Assembly: GCF_014636095.1 (NCBI RefSeq) | Contig: NZ_BMDV01000004.1 | Location: 124,001 to 188,000, forward strand | Source: Acinetobacter modestus | GTDB lineage: Bacteria; Pseudomonadota; Gammaproteobacteria; Pseudomonadales; Moraxellaceae | Direction: 5' to 3' | DNA: 64,000 nt | Part shown: positions 1 to 9,392 of the stretch, in pieces | Layout: each line of letters starts with the position of its first letter | How positions within the stretch are numbered: the stretch's first letter is position 1 | Program-made: the position numbers and the translations under genes | Notes under the pieces: model-generated | Database searches by the model: none | What the model saw: the letters and a program-made list of their open reading frames with translations, nothing else | Told to the model about the DNA's origin: nothing

Positions 1-406
1 TTTTGTTTGGCTTGTTGCAATAAGCCATTCACCTGATTTGTAGAAAGTTTCCCCATGATTGGGAACTCAGTGCCATCAACAGAGACTTGTCCCAAATCTT
101 TTCCATTCACATAAAAATGAATATTTTGGAGTTTAGCTGCTGGCAGTGATTCTTGCTCAAAATTTGCAAGCGCGAACTCAGCACTGACTGTTTGCTTTGC
201 TCCAGCTTTGCGCGTTAATAACACCGATGCAGGTTCATTTTGTCCGTCTTCATTTTGATAACCAGCAGCACGACATGTTCCTGTATTACTACAGTAAATT
301 TCCCAATCTTGATGTGAAAATGAAATACCTTTGATTTCTTGTGCGAAGCTAGTAGAACTTAGTACCATAAAGCAGCAAACTGAAAGTATATTCTTCACTG
401 GTATCA
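1..406 (-). CDS. DUF1176 family exported protein (C-terminus outside window)
   Basis: Open frame running leftward off the window edge, starting at ATG 406-404. The first 22 residues (MIPVKNILSVCCFMVLSSTSFA) form a signal peptide ending in an SFA-Q cleavage site, so the product is probably periplasmic. The mature part begins with a SHQDWEIYCSNTGTCRAAGY stretch, the Trp/Cys-rich opening typical of DUF1176 proteins, followed by a segment about LLTRKAG. The family has no established function. About 135 residues are visible. The assignment rests on recalled resemblance to DUF1176 and no search was made. The stop codon lies outside the window. Confidence 0.7.
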
Positions 407-532
407 TTCTGTATTACTCATATTTATTATCAAACTTGAAAACAGTTTAAAGCGGTGATCTACACTTGTCATATGTCATTTTATTGCAGAAGATACTAGC
501 TTAAAGCAAACTGAGTTTGGTCAAATTTAAAA

Positions 533-1282
533 ATGAAAAGAACAATTTTATTTCCCACGATTTTAATGAGTATGTTCTCCTCAGCCACTCATGCTGAAAT
601 TACGCTATTTAATGCAAATTTCCCTCAGTTTTCAAATAGTGCAAAAGAACGAAAAGCAGAAAATCAAATTTACCCTCTCGGTGAAGCTTCTTTTGCAAAT
701 AATGTTCGAGTGCCTTTTTACGGGATAACCGCGCTCAACCCTGTGGAAGATGGTTTATTAAAAGACTTTAAATCATGTTCCGCAAAAAGCTGTCATTTCG
801 ATTTTAAATTAGATGCTAAACAAGCTGAACAACTCAAGTTATGGGCTATTCCAGAAATAGGAATTGTGCTTGTACCTAGAGATTGGCAAGACATACAATC
901 AAATGCAGGAGCGAATGGTACTGGATCTGCCTTAATTATGAGTCCAAATCAGAAACAAGCAATTCAGCTTTATGATTCATCGTTTTGTGTAGGTTGCGGC
1001 ATGCCAAATGCGACGCTTTATTTTCCGCATCTTTTAAAACAAAGTGTGGAATATGAATACGGCGGTTATCAAGATCCGCTTAAATTACTGAAGATCGTAC
1101 ACCCTTCAAAACAAATCGCTTTCTTTAGTTATCAAATTCCTAAGCTGAAGAATAGAACACATGGCGTAGCAAAATATCAAGATGAAGACACGTTTAACTT
1201 TAGAGAAATCAAAGTCACCGTTGATCAATCACAACAGCATTTGGTTGGAACCATTCTAAATTTTTACAACGCGACTCACTAA
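533..1282 (+). CDS. DUF4850-like exported protein
   Basis: A 249-residue protein with a cleavable signal peptide (MKRTILFPTILMSMFSSATHA), so it is exported. The mature part has two Cys pairs: CSAKSC near residues 83-88, and a CVGCG motif near 149-153 that could bind metal or form a disulfide. It resembles the Acinetobacter proteins I recall as DUF4850, of unknown function. It is divergent from the DUF1176 gene and followed by a strong hairpin terminator at 1300. No clear Shine-Dalgarno precedes the ATG. The reading frame is convincing; the family name is only moderately sure. Confidence 0.65.
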   Translation: MKRTILFPTILMSMFSSATHAEITLFNANFPQFSNSAKERKAENQIYPLGEASFANNVRVPFYGITALNPVEDGLLKDFKSCSAKSCHFDFKLDAKQAEQLKLWAIPEIGIVLVPRDWQDIQSNAGANGTGSALIMSPNQKQAIQLYDSSFCVGCGMPNATLYFPHLLKQSVEYEYGGYQDPLKLLKIVHPSKQIAFFSYQIPKLKNRTHGVAKYQDEDTFNFREIKVTVDQSQQHLVGTILNFYNATH

Positions 1283-1297
1283 TCAAATCATAAGCAC

Positions 1298-1326
1298 AAA
1301 AAAACCTGCTAGTTGCAGGTTTTTTA
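1298..1326. terminator. Bidirectional rho-independent terminator
   Basis: The stem AACCTGC (1303-1309) pairs with GCAGGTT (1315-1321) around a 5-nt loop, with a run of A on the left and T on the right. It serves the rightward DUF4850-like gene and the leftward sbmA gene. Confidence 0.85.
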
Positions 1327-1338
1327 TTGATAAAGAAC

Positions 1339-2538
1339 TTAATCCCTATCAAGAATGGATTCAAACGCTTTTAAACGTTTTCGAATCGATAACAGTTCAA
1401 TAATCGTTTTCCATGAACTAACAAGATACTGGAAAGATGTCCCAACTTGTATAAAGACACCACGAATCTGATTAATTAAACCGAGTGTTAATAATCCCCC
1501 CGCAATTGCAGGAAATAAGACGACTAAACTATAGAGTACATCGAGTTGACCATACCATGAGGCTGTTAAATTAAAATACGTATAGTGAAAATATAATCGA
1601 AAGTAGTTTTTACGAACACGTCCAAAAAGCTCTTTTAACGTTGCAGGTTGTGCACGATCAGCATGATCTTCACCATAAACTAATTCTTTACGGTATGCTG
1701 CTTCAACCTTTTGATTATTAAACTGTAGTCCTGGTAATTTAACACCTACCACCATGAGTAAAACTGTACCGAAGATTGCCCATGTAATGGCAGCCCAGAC
1801 CAAAGAATATTGTAACTCTCCAACCAATGGAATCACAGGAACATGTTTTGAAAGCTGAAATAATAAGGGTAAAAAAGCAATCAGTGTCATCACAGACTTG
1901 ACAAACTCAACCCCTAAATCTTCCACAATCGTAGCAAACCGCATGGTATCTTCCTGCACACGTTGCGCTGCTCCTTCTACATGACGTAACTGCTGCCAGT
2001 GTTCAGTATAATATTCATTCATTGCTGTCCGCCAACGGAATACATAATGACTGGTAAAAAAAGAATTTACGACGGCAAGAGTAATTGCAACCATTGCAAT
2101 ATATAGAAACACCATTGATTCTCTATATAAATCAGCAATATTCCCACCACCATTAGTCAACATTCTCTGAATCAAATCCCAGAATGGAACATACCAAGCA
2201 TTGACAGCAACACTCACCTGTACTGCAAACCAGATATTAAACAGTATGAATGCAGATCCCAATATTGACCAGTTTTGCCATTTATTATCAGAAAAAAACC
2301 GCCAGAACCCTGCAAATAACCCTGTAGCAACTATAAACCACAAATAGAACCAGAGTGATGACGATTCCCAAAAACGGCTGACCCCGACCGAAAGTTCAGC
2401 ATCGGCATACCCTTTAGGAAAACCAAGATATTCACCCCAACTATGACCACCTGTATACCAAAGCAGCATATTCAGGGCTAACCACACAACGACTGAAATA
2501 AAGAACAAGCGTGGGTTAGGAAAAAAAGATTTAAACAT
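1339..2538 (-). CDS. sbmA: SbmA/BacA family peptide antibiotic transporter
   Basis: Inner-membrane proton-driven peptide importer of the SbmA/BacA family, which takes up proline-rich antimicrobial peptides, microcins and bleomycin-like compounds. The protein is 399 residues, close to the 406 of E. coli SbmA. It starts [13 protein letters not shown], has about seven or eight hydrophobic segments, and carries the family Trp/Tyr-rich stretches ([34 protein letters not shown]). I start at ATG 2538 because AAGGA lies 12 nt upstream; an in-frame TTG at 2550 directly abuts that site and is too close. The gene stands alone with its own terminator at 1300-1326. Confidence 0.9.
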   Translation of the reverse strand: MFKSFFPNPRLFFISVVVWLALNMLLWYTGGHSWGEYLGFPKGYADAELSVGVSRFWESSSLWFYLWFIVATGLFAGFWRFFSDNKWQNWSILGSAFILFNIWFAVQVSVAVNAWYVPFWDLIQRMLTNGGGNIADLYRESMVFLYIAMVAITLAVVNSFFTSHYVFRWRTAMNEYYTEHWQQLRHVEGAAQRVQEDTMRFATIVEDLGVEFVKSVMTLIAFLPLLFQLSKHVPVIPLVGELQYSLVWAAITWAIFGTVLLMVVGVKLPGLQFNNQKVEAAYRKELVYGEDHADRAQPATLKELFGRVRKNYFRLYFHYTYFNLTASWYGQLDVLYSLVVLFPAIAGGLLTLGLINQIRGVFIQVGTSFQYLVSSWKTIIELLSIRKRLKAFESILDRD

Positions 2539-2767
2539 CGCGTTTAACAATCCTTGTAGTGTTGCTATTGACGTTAGAACGTCATCCTATAATTTCAAAC
2601 TTAAATTTGTCTGATAAAAAAGTTTAATGAATGGTAGTTATTTACCTGTTTTCTCAATTTTTTGATAGCTTTTTGTAGCGTATTTACAATTTGTTTAATA
2701 AACATCGACTGGATAGACGAACTTAAACCTTATCGTTGCCTATCCTTAATTCAATATTTTGCGGAAA

Positions 2768-3760
2768 CTATGGCTCAAGGCTACTCATTTTTAAAGCTAA
2801 ATCCTGTTGATTTAAATCAACTTGCTTTGTTTTGCTTTTAATTACCCATTGAATATTAGCCAATTTTTCTTTTGCAGCATCAATACCCGCTTGCATAGTC
2901 ATTTCACGACCTTTGATATCAAAGATATGCGCTTTTTCACGTAGATCAGGCTGAATGATAATATCTGCATTTTTCAATTCTTCTTCAGCTAAACGTCCTT
3001 GCATAATGTTGATATTTTGGTTGAATAGCCCCCAAACATTACTGGTTTCGGTATGAATAGGTTGTGCCAAAATATCCACTGCAATCACCACATCTGCGCC
3101 TAAATCCCGTGCAACCTGCACAGGTACAGGACTGACTAGGCCACCATCAACATATTCCACATTACGGATCTTGGTTGGTACAAACATACTCGGAATCGAA
3201 GCAGATGCGCGTACTGCTTGGCCTGTATTACCATAATTGAATACAGTTTTGGTGCCGTCTTTTAGTTCCGTTGCAACCACATACATCGGGATTTTTAACT
3301 TCTGTAAAGGAATGTTTTGGACTTGCTCATTCACATAATCCTCAACTTTTTTACCATCAAAGAAACCTTTTAAACTGACATTCACTTCTCTTACATCGGT
3401 AGCCTTAAGCTTAAGCGCAATATCTCTCAACTCTGCAGCGGATTTACCACTTGCATAAATTGAACCTACAATACTGCCTGCACTTGTACCTACAATAAAA
3501 TCAGGGCGAATGCCTTGCTGTTCCAACACCTCAAGTACGCCGATATGAGCGTATCCACGTGCCCCACCACTGCCGAGTACTAACGCAACAACAGGTCTTT
3601 TTTCTTGTTGTTTAATATGTGCAAAAGGCTGAACAACTGCTTGTACTTGGGCATCTTCAACTAAAGGTTTTAAATGCGAAGTCGTTTGACAACCCGCCAA
3701 AATCACCATTGAAAGTCCAAGCGTCAATAATTTAAGCTGTTTCATATGCTGTCTTGCCAT
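2768..3760 (-). CDS. Patatin-like phospholipase lipoprotein (RssA/NTE type)
   Basis: Serine lipid acyl hydrolase of the patatin fold. The N-terminus has a lipoprotein signal with lipobox LAGC at about residues 21-24, so the enzyme is probably anchored in the envelope. The domain shows the oxyanion motif GSGGARGYAHIGVL, the nucleophile elbow GTSAGS (GxSxG) and the DGG motif (VDGGLVSP) supplying the catalytic Asp. The length of 330 residues fits the small bacterial NTE/RssA-like group. The start is uncertain: ATG 3760 gives MARQHM, but an ATG at 3745 giving MKQLKLLTLG fits the signal peptide equally well, and neither has a clear ribosome site. The substrate is unknown. Confidence 0.85.
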   Translation of the reverse strand: MARQHMKQLKLLTLGLSMVILAGCQTTSHLKPLVEDAQVQAVVQPFAHIKQQEKRPVVALVLGSGGARGYAHIGVLEVLEQQGIRPDFIVGTSAGSIVGSIYASGKSAAELRDIALKLKATDVREVNVSLKGFFDGKKVEDYVNEQVQNIPLQKLKIPMYVVATELKDGTKTVFNYGNTGQAVRASASIPSMFVPTKIRNVEYVDGGLVSPVPVQVARDLGADVVIAVDILAQPIHTETSNVWGLFNQNINIMQGRLAEEELKNADIIIQPDLREKAHIFDIKGREMTMQAGIDAAKEKLANIQWVIKSKTKQVDLNQQDLALKMSSLEP

Positions 3761-3848
3761 ATCTACGTGGTTCTATCTTTTAATTTTAACGCCATTATTC
3801 GTGAAATGCTGTATCAATTTTTATGTATATATCCACAATATATTCATA

Positions 3849-3875
3849 AAAAAAGCCCCTCGAAAGGAGCTTTAA
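3849..3875 (-). terminator. Terminator downstream of the alanine/glycine symporter gene
   Basis: On the minus strand AAAGCTCCT pairs with AGGGGCTTT across a TTCG loop with one G-T wobble, followed by a T run. It lies 34 bases after the stop codon of the 3909-5384 gene. Confidence 0.8.
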
Positions 3876-3908
3876 TTTGATGAAATAAGCCTTTATCAAT
3901 TCAATAAC

Positions 3909-5384
3909 TTACCAGATATCAGAATCTACTTTTTTCTTCAATTCTGGATAATTATCAATCTTAAATTCAGGCTCTTGAATGCCTTTCTTTAACTGAGATG
4001 TGTAGTCTTTCAATAAAGTACGTGCTATAGGTGTTAATAGTAAGATTGCTACCAAGTTAATGGTCGCCATAATACCCATGAACAAATCTGCTAATGACCA
4101 AACCAGTGGAACGCTACCGATTGCACCAAAGTACACCATCACTAATACGAGCACTCGGAAGATGAACATCACTTTTGGATTATTATTAATAAACTGCATA
4201 TTACCTTCGGCATAAGCATAGTTACCTAAAACAGCCGAATAACAGAATAAGAATAATAAAATTGCGAGGAAATCACCGCCCCAACTTCCGACCTGAGTTT
4301 CTAAAGCACGCTGTGTTAGTTCAACCCCAACAAATCCAGCATCATGATAGACACCCGAAACTAAGATAATAATCGCAGTACTTGTACATACTATGAAGGT
4401 ATCGACAAACACACCCAGCATTTGAACCAAACCTTGGTTCACAGGGTGTTTTACATCTGATGCCGCGGCAGCATTCGGCGCAGAACCCATACCCGCTTCA
4501 TTTGAGAACAAACCACGTTTGATCCCTTGCATCATAGCCATAGAAATCATGGCACCAAAGAAACCACCTGCAGCTGCATTAAACTGGAATGCTTCGGTGA
4601 AAATGAGTTTAAAAATGCCTGGCAACAACTCGTAATTACTAATCGCAATATATAAAGCAACTGCCAAATAGAGACCTGCTTTTAATGGCACAAACATTTC
4701 CGCAAATTTAGCGATACGTTTGATACCACCGAAGATTGCTAATGCAACCATAACGACAAGTGCAAGACCTACCCATGAAATTTCGAGATCAACGCCACCC
4801 AAGTGTGCAATCAGATTCGCTTTATCCCAACCCCACGCATGAGAAGAAGCATTGGCAATCGCATTGATTTGAACTGAGTTAAAAACAAAACCATAAGTAA
4901 AAATGAGAGCAAGCGCAAAGATCACACCAAAGGTTTTACTGTGTAAGCCTTGAGTAATGTAATAAGCAGGTCCTCCACGGAATTGCTTACTATTACTATC
5001 TCTAACTTTAAATAACTGAGCAAGTGAAGATTCAATAAACGCTGAACTCATACCCAAAATTGCGGTAAACCACATCCAAAACACAGCACCTGGACCACCA
5101 ATCGCAATTGCGATTGCTACACCAGCAATATTACCCACCCCAACTCGACTGGCTAAGCCCGTTACAAACGCCTGAAATGGTGTCAATCCGTGCGTATCTT
5201 TTTCGCCTTTACGGCTGCCTTTCATGACTTTGATACTATGAAAGAACATTCTGATCTGTACTGCTTTCGTTGCAACAGTATAGAAAATTCCTACTGCCAG
5301 TAGGAAAATGACCAGAAAGTCCCATAAAGGATCATTAAAAAAACTTACCCAAGCCATCAGGGTGTCATTTAATTTTTCATTCAT
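3909..5384 (-). CDS. Alanine/glycine:cation symporter (AGCS family)
   Basis: Sodium-coupled importer of alanine or glycine in the inner membrane. The 491-residue protein has about eleven hydrophobic segments and the AGCS landmarks: the GLTPFQAFVTGLASRVGVGN stretch near residues 65-85, GGPAYYITQGL, and FSNEAGMGSAPNAAAASD near 294-311. The length is typical of the family (AlsT, AgcS). An in-frame GTG sits one codon before ATG 5384; I use the ATG. A perfect 18-bp inverted repeat lies 24 bases upstream, and a terminator separates it from gltS, so it has its own promoter. Alanine versus glycine preference cannot be read from the sequence. Confidence 0.9.
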   Translation of the reverse strand: MNEKLNDTLMAWVSFFNDPLWDFLVIFLLAVGIFYTVATKAVQIRMFFHSIKVMKGSRKGEKDTHGLTPFQAFVTGLASRVGVGNIAGVAIAIAIGGPGAVFWMWFTAILGMSSAFIESSLAQLFKVRDSNSKQFRGGPAYYITQGLHSKTFGVIFALALIFTYGFVFNSVQINAIANASSHAWGWDKANLIAHLGGVDLEISWVGLALVVMVALAIFGGIKRIAKFAEMFVPLKAGLYLAVALYIAISNYELLPGIFKLIFTEAFQFNAAAGGFFGAMISMAMMQGIKRGLFSNEAGMGSAPNAAAASDVKHPVNQGLVQMLGVFVDTFIVCTSTAIIILVSGVYHDAGFVGVELTQRALETQVGSWGGDFLAILLFLFCYSAVLGNYAYAEGNMQFINNNPKVMFIFRVLVLVMVYFGAIGSVPLVWSLADLFMGIMATINLVAILLLTPIARTLLKDYTSQLKKGIQEPEFKIDNYPELKKKVDSDIW

Positions 5385-5407
5385 CACTTATTCGCTTTTA
5401 AATATTT

Positions 5408-5425
5408 TATGTACGCCCGTACATA
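5408..5425. promoter_or_regulatory. Perfect inverted repeat upstream of the AGCS symporter gene (candidate operator)
   Basis: TATGTACG-CC-CGTACATA has two perfect 8-base arms around 2 bases. Read on the minus strand it lies over the spacer and -10 region of a possible promoter: TTGTTA, 17 bases, then TACATA. Only about 65 bases separate the gltS terminator from the symporter ATG, so the promoter must sit here. No regulator can be named. Confidence 0.45.
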
Positions 5426-5445
5426 TACGATAACAATGGATGAAC

Positions 5446-5471
5446 CAAAAAAGCCCCACATGGGGCTTTTG
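5446..5471 (-). terminator. gltS terminator
   Basis: AAAAGCCCCA (5449-5458) and TGGGGCTTTT (5461-5470) are perfectly complementary, followed on the minus strand by TTTTTT. It begins 8 bases past the gltS stop codon. Confidence 0.85.
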
Positions 5472-5478
5472 ATCCGAC

Positions 5479-6714
5479 TTAGGCAAAGAATTTCAAAATT
5501 AATTGAATTACTGTTGCATTAATTAAATCAACAAAGAACGCACCACAAAGCGGAACAATTAAAAATGCTTTATGTGATGGTCCATACATGTTGGTAATTG
5601 CTTGCATGTTAGCAACAGCTGTTGGCGTTGCTCCCATACCGAAACCACAGTGACCAGCAGCAAGAACTGCTGCATCATAATTTTTGCCCATGACACGGAA
5701 AGTAATAAATGCTGCATACAATGCCATGGTAATGGTTTGCGCACCCAAAATTACAACCAGCGGGCCAGCCAAATCGGCTAATTGCCACAACTTTAATGAC
5801 AACAATGCCATCGCTAAATAAAGTGACAAAGATGCATTACCAAACACATCGATTGCACGATCAAAAATATCAACTTTTAATACGCTTTCTAAAATATTAC
5901 GCAGGATGACACCACCACCCAATGCCCATACAAAGGTTGGTAACTCAAACCATGTGCCTTTGCTATAACCTGTCATAAACTCAGCAAATGCTAGACACGC
6001 CGCAAACATACCCAATGTGGTAATCGCATTATCGGCCGTAATTAAACGCACTTGATGTGGATTTTCAAATGGTGCGAGTTCATCAGGGTGTTGATCTAAA
6101 TGGGTATCACGATTCTTAATTGCAGTGGATGATTGCTCTTGAGCGAGGCTATAACGATTGATTAATAGTTTTGCAAGTGGCCCACCAATGATGCCGCCAA
6201 TGATCAAACCAAAAGTTGCACTTGCCATGCCTAGCGCTAATGCACCCTGAATTCCATGTTGGGTTTCAAGAATTTCACCCCACGCGCCTGCTGTACCGTG
6301 TCCACCTGTTAAAGTGATTGAGCCTGCAATCAATCCGACCAAAGGATCAATACCTAAAAGCGTTGCGAGGCTCATGCCGACAGCATTTTGAACCACGATA
6401 AACGAAGCAACACAAACCAGAAAAATAACCAGCCCAAGTCCACCTTCTTTCAACTTCATAAAATTGGCACTCAAACCAATTGAAGCAAAGAAAATCAGCA
6501 TAAAACTCGTTTGTAATTGGCTACTAAAAACAATGCTATAACCCCACATTGAATGTACCAATAGCGAAACAACAGCTGCAACCAAACCACCAGCTACAGG
6601 TTCAGGAATATTGTAACGACGCAAGAAATCAATTTGATTAACAAGAAAACGCCCTAACAGCAGCACAATGACGGCTGAAATCAGGGTATAAAAACCATTA
6701 AAAGTAAATTCCAT
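5479..6714 (-). CDS. gltS: Sodium/glutamate symporter GltS
   Basis: Inner-membrane Na+-dependent glutamate importer. The 411-residue protein shows the two inverted-repeat pore-loop signatures of the ESS family: GSITLTGGHGTAGAWGEILE in the first half and AAGHCGFGMGATPTAVANM in the second. There are ten or more hydrophobic segments, and the central cytoplasmic stretch is charged (NRDTHLDQHPDELAPFENPH). The length matches E. coli GltS (401). The start is well supported: GGAAGAAG precedes ATG 6714 by a few bases. The gene is monocistronic, with its own terminator and a 180-base upstream gap. Confidence 0.93.
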   Translation of the reverse strand: MEFTFNGFYTLISAVIVLLLGRFLVNQIDFLRRYNIPEPVAGGLVAAVVSLLVHSMWGYSIVFSSQLQTSFMLIFFASIGLSANFMKLKEGGLGLVIFLVCVASFIVVQNAVGMSLATLLGIDPLVGLIAGSITLTGGHGTAGAWGEILETQHGIQGALALGMASATFGLIIGGIIGGPLAKLLINRYSLAQEQSSTAIKNRDTHLDQHPDELAPFENPHQVRLITADNAITTLGMFAACLAFAEFMTGYSKGTWFELPTFVWALGGGVILRNILESVLKVDIFDRAIDVFGNASLSLYLAMALLSLKLWQLADLAGPLVVILGAQTITMALYAAFITFRVMGKNYDAAVLAAGHCGFGMGATPTAVANMQAITNMYGPSHKAFLIVPLCGAFFVDLINATVIQLILKFFA

Positions 6715-6895
6715 ATCTTCTTCCGTTTATTTTATTAGTCTTTTAGACGGTTTTTCCATCGTGTAGCTAATAAAATAGTAACTCTCAAAATGAGTGAAAA
6801 CTCAATCAACTTAATAAAAAGCATACAGTTCTTTGTAAGAACTCAACCAAATGAAGCGATTGGTTTCCACGGATGATTACGTTTATAGGATTAGG

Positions 6896-8242
6896 CTAGA
6901 AGTTGTAGCGAGCCATTGCCCCTACGCGGTTATCCTTACCTTTTAGACCATTAAAGGTTTTACGTTCGCCATAGATATATTCCAAACCAAACGTAATCGG
7001 AGTAACTGGTGAATACATGATGTTCCACCAACCTTGTTGTAAGGTTTTGTTCTGCGTTGTATCCGCAAATGCTTGTTGTGCAAATTGATTATTATCTTTT
7101 GCAAACATTGCGCCATACGCTAAAGTACTGCGCAATTTAGGGCTAACTTGATAAGTTGTACCAACGGTGAGTGCATCAAACTCATTCAGATTCAACTCAA
7201 AATTATTGGGATTTACATTAAAAGCACTATTGGTATAAAGCAAAAACTTACTATCACCTTTCACATGCGAATAATCGATCATCGCTTGTAAAGAATCAGT
7301 GAATTTATACTTACTTCCTACGGCAATACCCCACCCTAGACCAGCATCATCAGCTGTTAATTGATTATTATTCTTGTCGTAACTCGCTCTGCTACGCGCT
7401 TCTGTTACTAAAACACGGGCTGAAGCCGTACCTTTGCCATCATCAAAATCATATTTTAACTTAGAGGTCAAAGCTGGAGCTCGGTTATCGTCATTGCCTT
7501 TTTCTAAAGCAAGCATATAACTGGTGTCTGGATTAAATTTTCCGCTATAGCGAACCATCGGAGTACGATAAGTACCGCCCCCTAAAGGAGAATTGAAATC
7601 AATCATTTCTGGCTGTAAATCTGTCGCCAAGAACGTAGATGTGGTTTGACCAAATAACCAATTATTTAAAGTCATATACGCATGGCGGATACGAATCGTA
7701 TCGTTACTACTACCACCACGAAAATCAACTTCTAATTTCCCACCAACATCCGCTTCTTGAATGGGTGCTTTAAAATCTAGACCTAATCGCGTAACTGTTG
7801 CCGTACTATAAAAACGATCACTATTTTTTTCATTGCCTTCAAGATCAACTTTATTGATTCGGTTAAAAATAGCATCGCCGCCTTTTGCCTGATACGAGGC
7901 ATCGCCACGTAGAAAACCGTATAGCTGAACTTGCGTACCCGAAGCAGAATTAAAACTCAAAGGCGATTTTTGAGCCGCTTGCTGGGTATTTGTTGAAATA
8001 TTTTGAGTGGATACTGAAGCAACAGTAGTAGATCGCTGGGTATCGTACTGCGGTACATTATTTTTTTGTTTTGACTGAGGAACATATTGTTCCAATAAAG
8101 CTCTTAATTCTTTTACTTCATCTCGAAGTTGTTGAATTTGTTCTTGTTCGCTAGCAGCCTGCGCATTGTTCATCATGAAGACAGCAATGGTAAACGCCAA
8201 TCCCTGAACTATGAACGGCTTACGGATGAGAGGTAAACTCAT
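6896..8242 (-). CDS. dcaP: DcaP-like outer-membrane porin
   Basis: Trimeric outer-membrane beta-barrel porin of the Acinetobacter DcaP family, linked in the literature to dicarboxylate and other anionic substrate uptake. From ATG 8242 the 448-residue protein has a signal peptide (MSLPLIRKPFIVQGLAFTIA, then VFMMNNAQA), then a short coiled-coil (EQEQIQQLRDEVKELRALLE), a Q/S/T-rich linker, then amphipathic beta strands ending in RVGAMARYNF with terminal Phe. The start follows AGGAG by 6 bases. A longer in-frame ATG at 8317 also has a purine-rich site (see findings). No neighbour is co-transcribed. Confidence 0.85.
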   Translation of the reverse strand: MSLPLIRKPFIVQGLAFTIAVFMMNNAQAASEQEQIQQLRDEVKELRALLEQYVPQSKQKNNVPQYDTQRSTTVASVSTQNISTNTQQAAQKSPLSFNSASGTQVQLYGFLRGDASYQAKGGDAIFNRINKVDLEGNEKNSDRFYSTATVTRLGLDFKAPIQEADVGGKLEVDFRGGSSNDTIRIRHAYMTLNNWLFGQTTSTFLATDLQPEMIDFNSPLGGGTYRTPMVRYSGKFNPDTSYMLALEKGNDDNRAPALTSKLKYDFDDGKGTASARVLVTEARSRASYDKNNNQLTADDAGLGWGIAVGSKYKFTDSLQAMIDYSHVKGDSKFLLYTNSAFNVNPNNFELNLNEFDALTVGTTYQVSPKLRSTLAYGAMFAKDNNQFAQQAFADTTQNKTLQQGWWNIMYSPVTPITFGLEYIYGERKTFNGLKGKDNRVGAMARYNF

Positions 8243-8663
8243 GAGAAGCTCCTGTATTCGTGTATATTTCAACATTTTCCATAAGCATAAAATTGGGTAA
8301 ATAAATATGCTTATCATAGAAAACTTCCCTCACCTTCTTGGTCAGAAAAGCCTAATCAATTTTTAAAAAGGGCGTATTATGCATAAATTTAGATTATTGT
8401 GTGTATTTTTTTATTCCAATCATCATAACGATTTCAGCGTGTATCAATAAATACTATTTCTATTTCATTGCGTTACAAATATATTTCTTTTTCACATAAA
8501 GATAACAAATTAAAAATTTTATGGACAATCTCATCTCGTTAATCTTTACTCGATTATTTTTTACTCAAATCTCAATCTACGACTAAAAATCCATCCTCAA
8601 ATCTATCTTATTACTTTATAGTCTCACCACATGAGAAAGAGCAATAAGCTTAGGAACCTTAAG
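8243..8663. other. Intergenic region between divergent dcaP and the nitroreductase gene
   Basis: About 420 very AT-rich bases that must contain both divergent promoters. An in-frame ATG at 8317 would extend DcaP by 25 codons. I see no repeat, RNA gene or convincing operator here. Confidence 0.4.
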
Positions 8664-9371
8664 ATGAACATGGAACAAATCCGTTATGTGGATGATGCGA
8701 TTACAACCCGTCATTCTGTACGTGCATTTTTAGATACACCAGTTGCAACAGAAACAATCAAAGATATTTTAAATGTTGCTGCTCGTGCACCATCAGGTAC
8801 GAATACTCAACCATGGAAAGTCTATGTGGTGACAGGCCAAAAACGCGCCGAGATGATTGAGCGAGTTTGTGCTGCTCAACAAGCACTTTTTCAACAACCA
8901 GAACTCGCTGAACAATATCAAGAAACTTTCGCCTACTACCCTGAAACATGGATTTCACCATTTATTGATCGTCGTCGTGAAAATGGTTGGGGACTATATG
9001 GTTTGCTAGGTATTCAAAAAGGCGAAAAAGAAAAAATGGCGGCGCAACAATTGCGCAACTATCAATTGTTTGATGCGCCTGTCGCACTTTATTTTACAGT
9101 CAATAAAGCAATGGGAATTGGCTCAAAAATGGATATTTCCATGATGATCCAAAATGTAATGATTGCGGCAAAAGCACGTGGTTTAGATACTTGCCCACAA
9201 GCAGCATGGAATCATTTTCACCCCATCGTTTTAGATGTTTTGGGTGCTCCAGAAAATGAAGAGTTGGTTTGTACAATTGCCTTGGGATATGCTGATCCTG
9301 ATCATATCGTCAATACCTTCATTACTCCCCGTGAACCCGTTGAAAACTTTACAGTATTTTTAGACCAGTAA
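8664..9371 (+). CDS. Nitroreductase family FMN-dependent oxidoreductase
   Basis: Cytoplasmic FMN enzyme of the nitroreductase superfamily, reducing nitro groups, quinones or related substrates with NAD(P)H. The FMN-binding opening TTRHSVRAFLD, the ARAPSGTNTQPWKVYVV segment near residues 40-57, and the distal GLDTCPQAAW and ALGYADPD segments are all present. The length is 235 residues. I start at ATG 8664 because AGGA lies 8 bases upstream; an in-frame ATG at 8631 would add 11 residues without a good ribosome site. The substrate is not determinable. Confidence 0.88.
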   Translation: MNMEQIRYVDDAITTRHSVRAFLDTPVATETIKDILNVAARAPSGTNTQPWKVYVVTGQKRAEMIERVCAAQQALFQQPELAEQYQETFAYYPETWISPFIDRRRENGWGLYGLLGIQKGEKEKMAAQQLRNYQLFDAPVALYFTVNKAMGIGSKMDISMMIQNVMIAAKARGLDTCPQAAWNHFHPIVLDVLGAPENEELVCTIALGYADPDHIVNTFITPREPVENFTVFLDQ

Positions 9372-9392
9372 ATTGTTTAAATAACAGTATCT

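Noticed and set aside
5559..5744. 61-codon frame within gltS
   Set aside because: It overlaps gltS in another frame, has atypical composition and no ribosome site.
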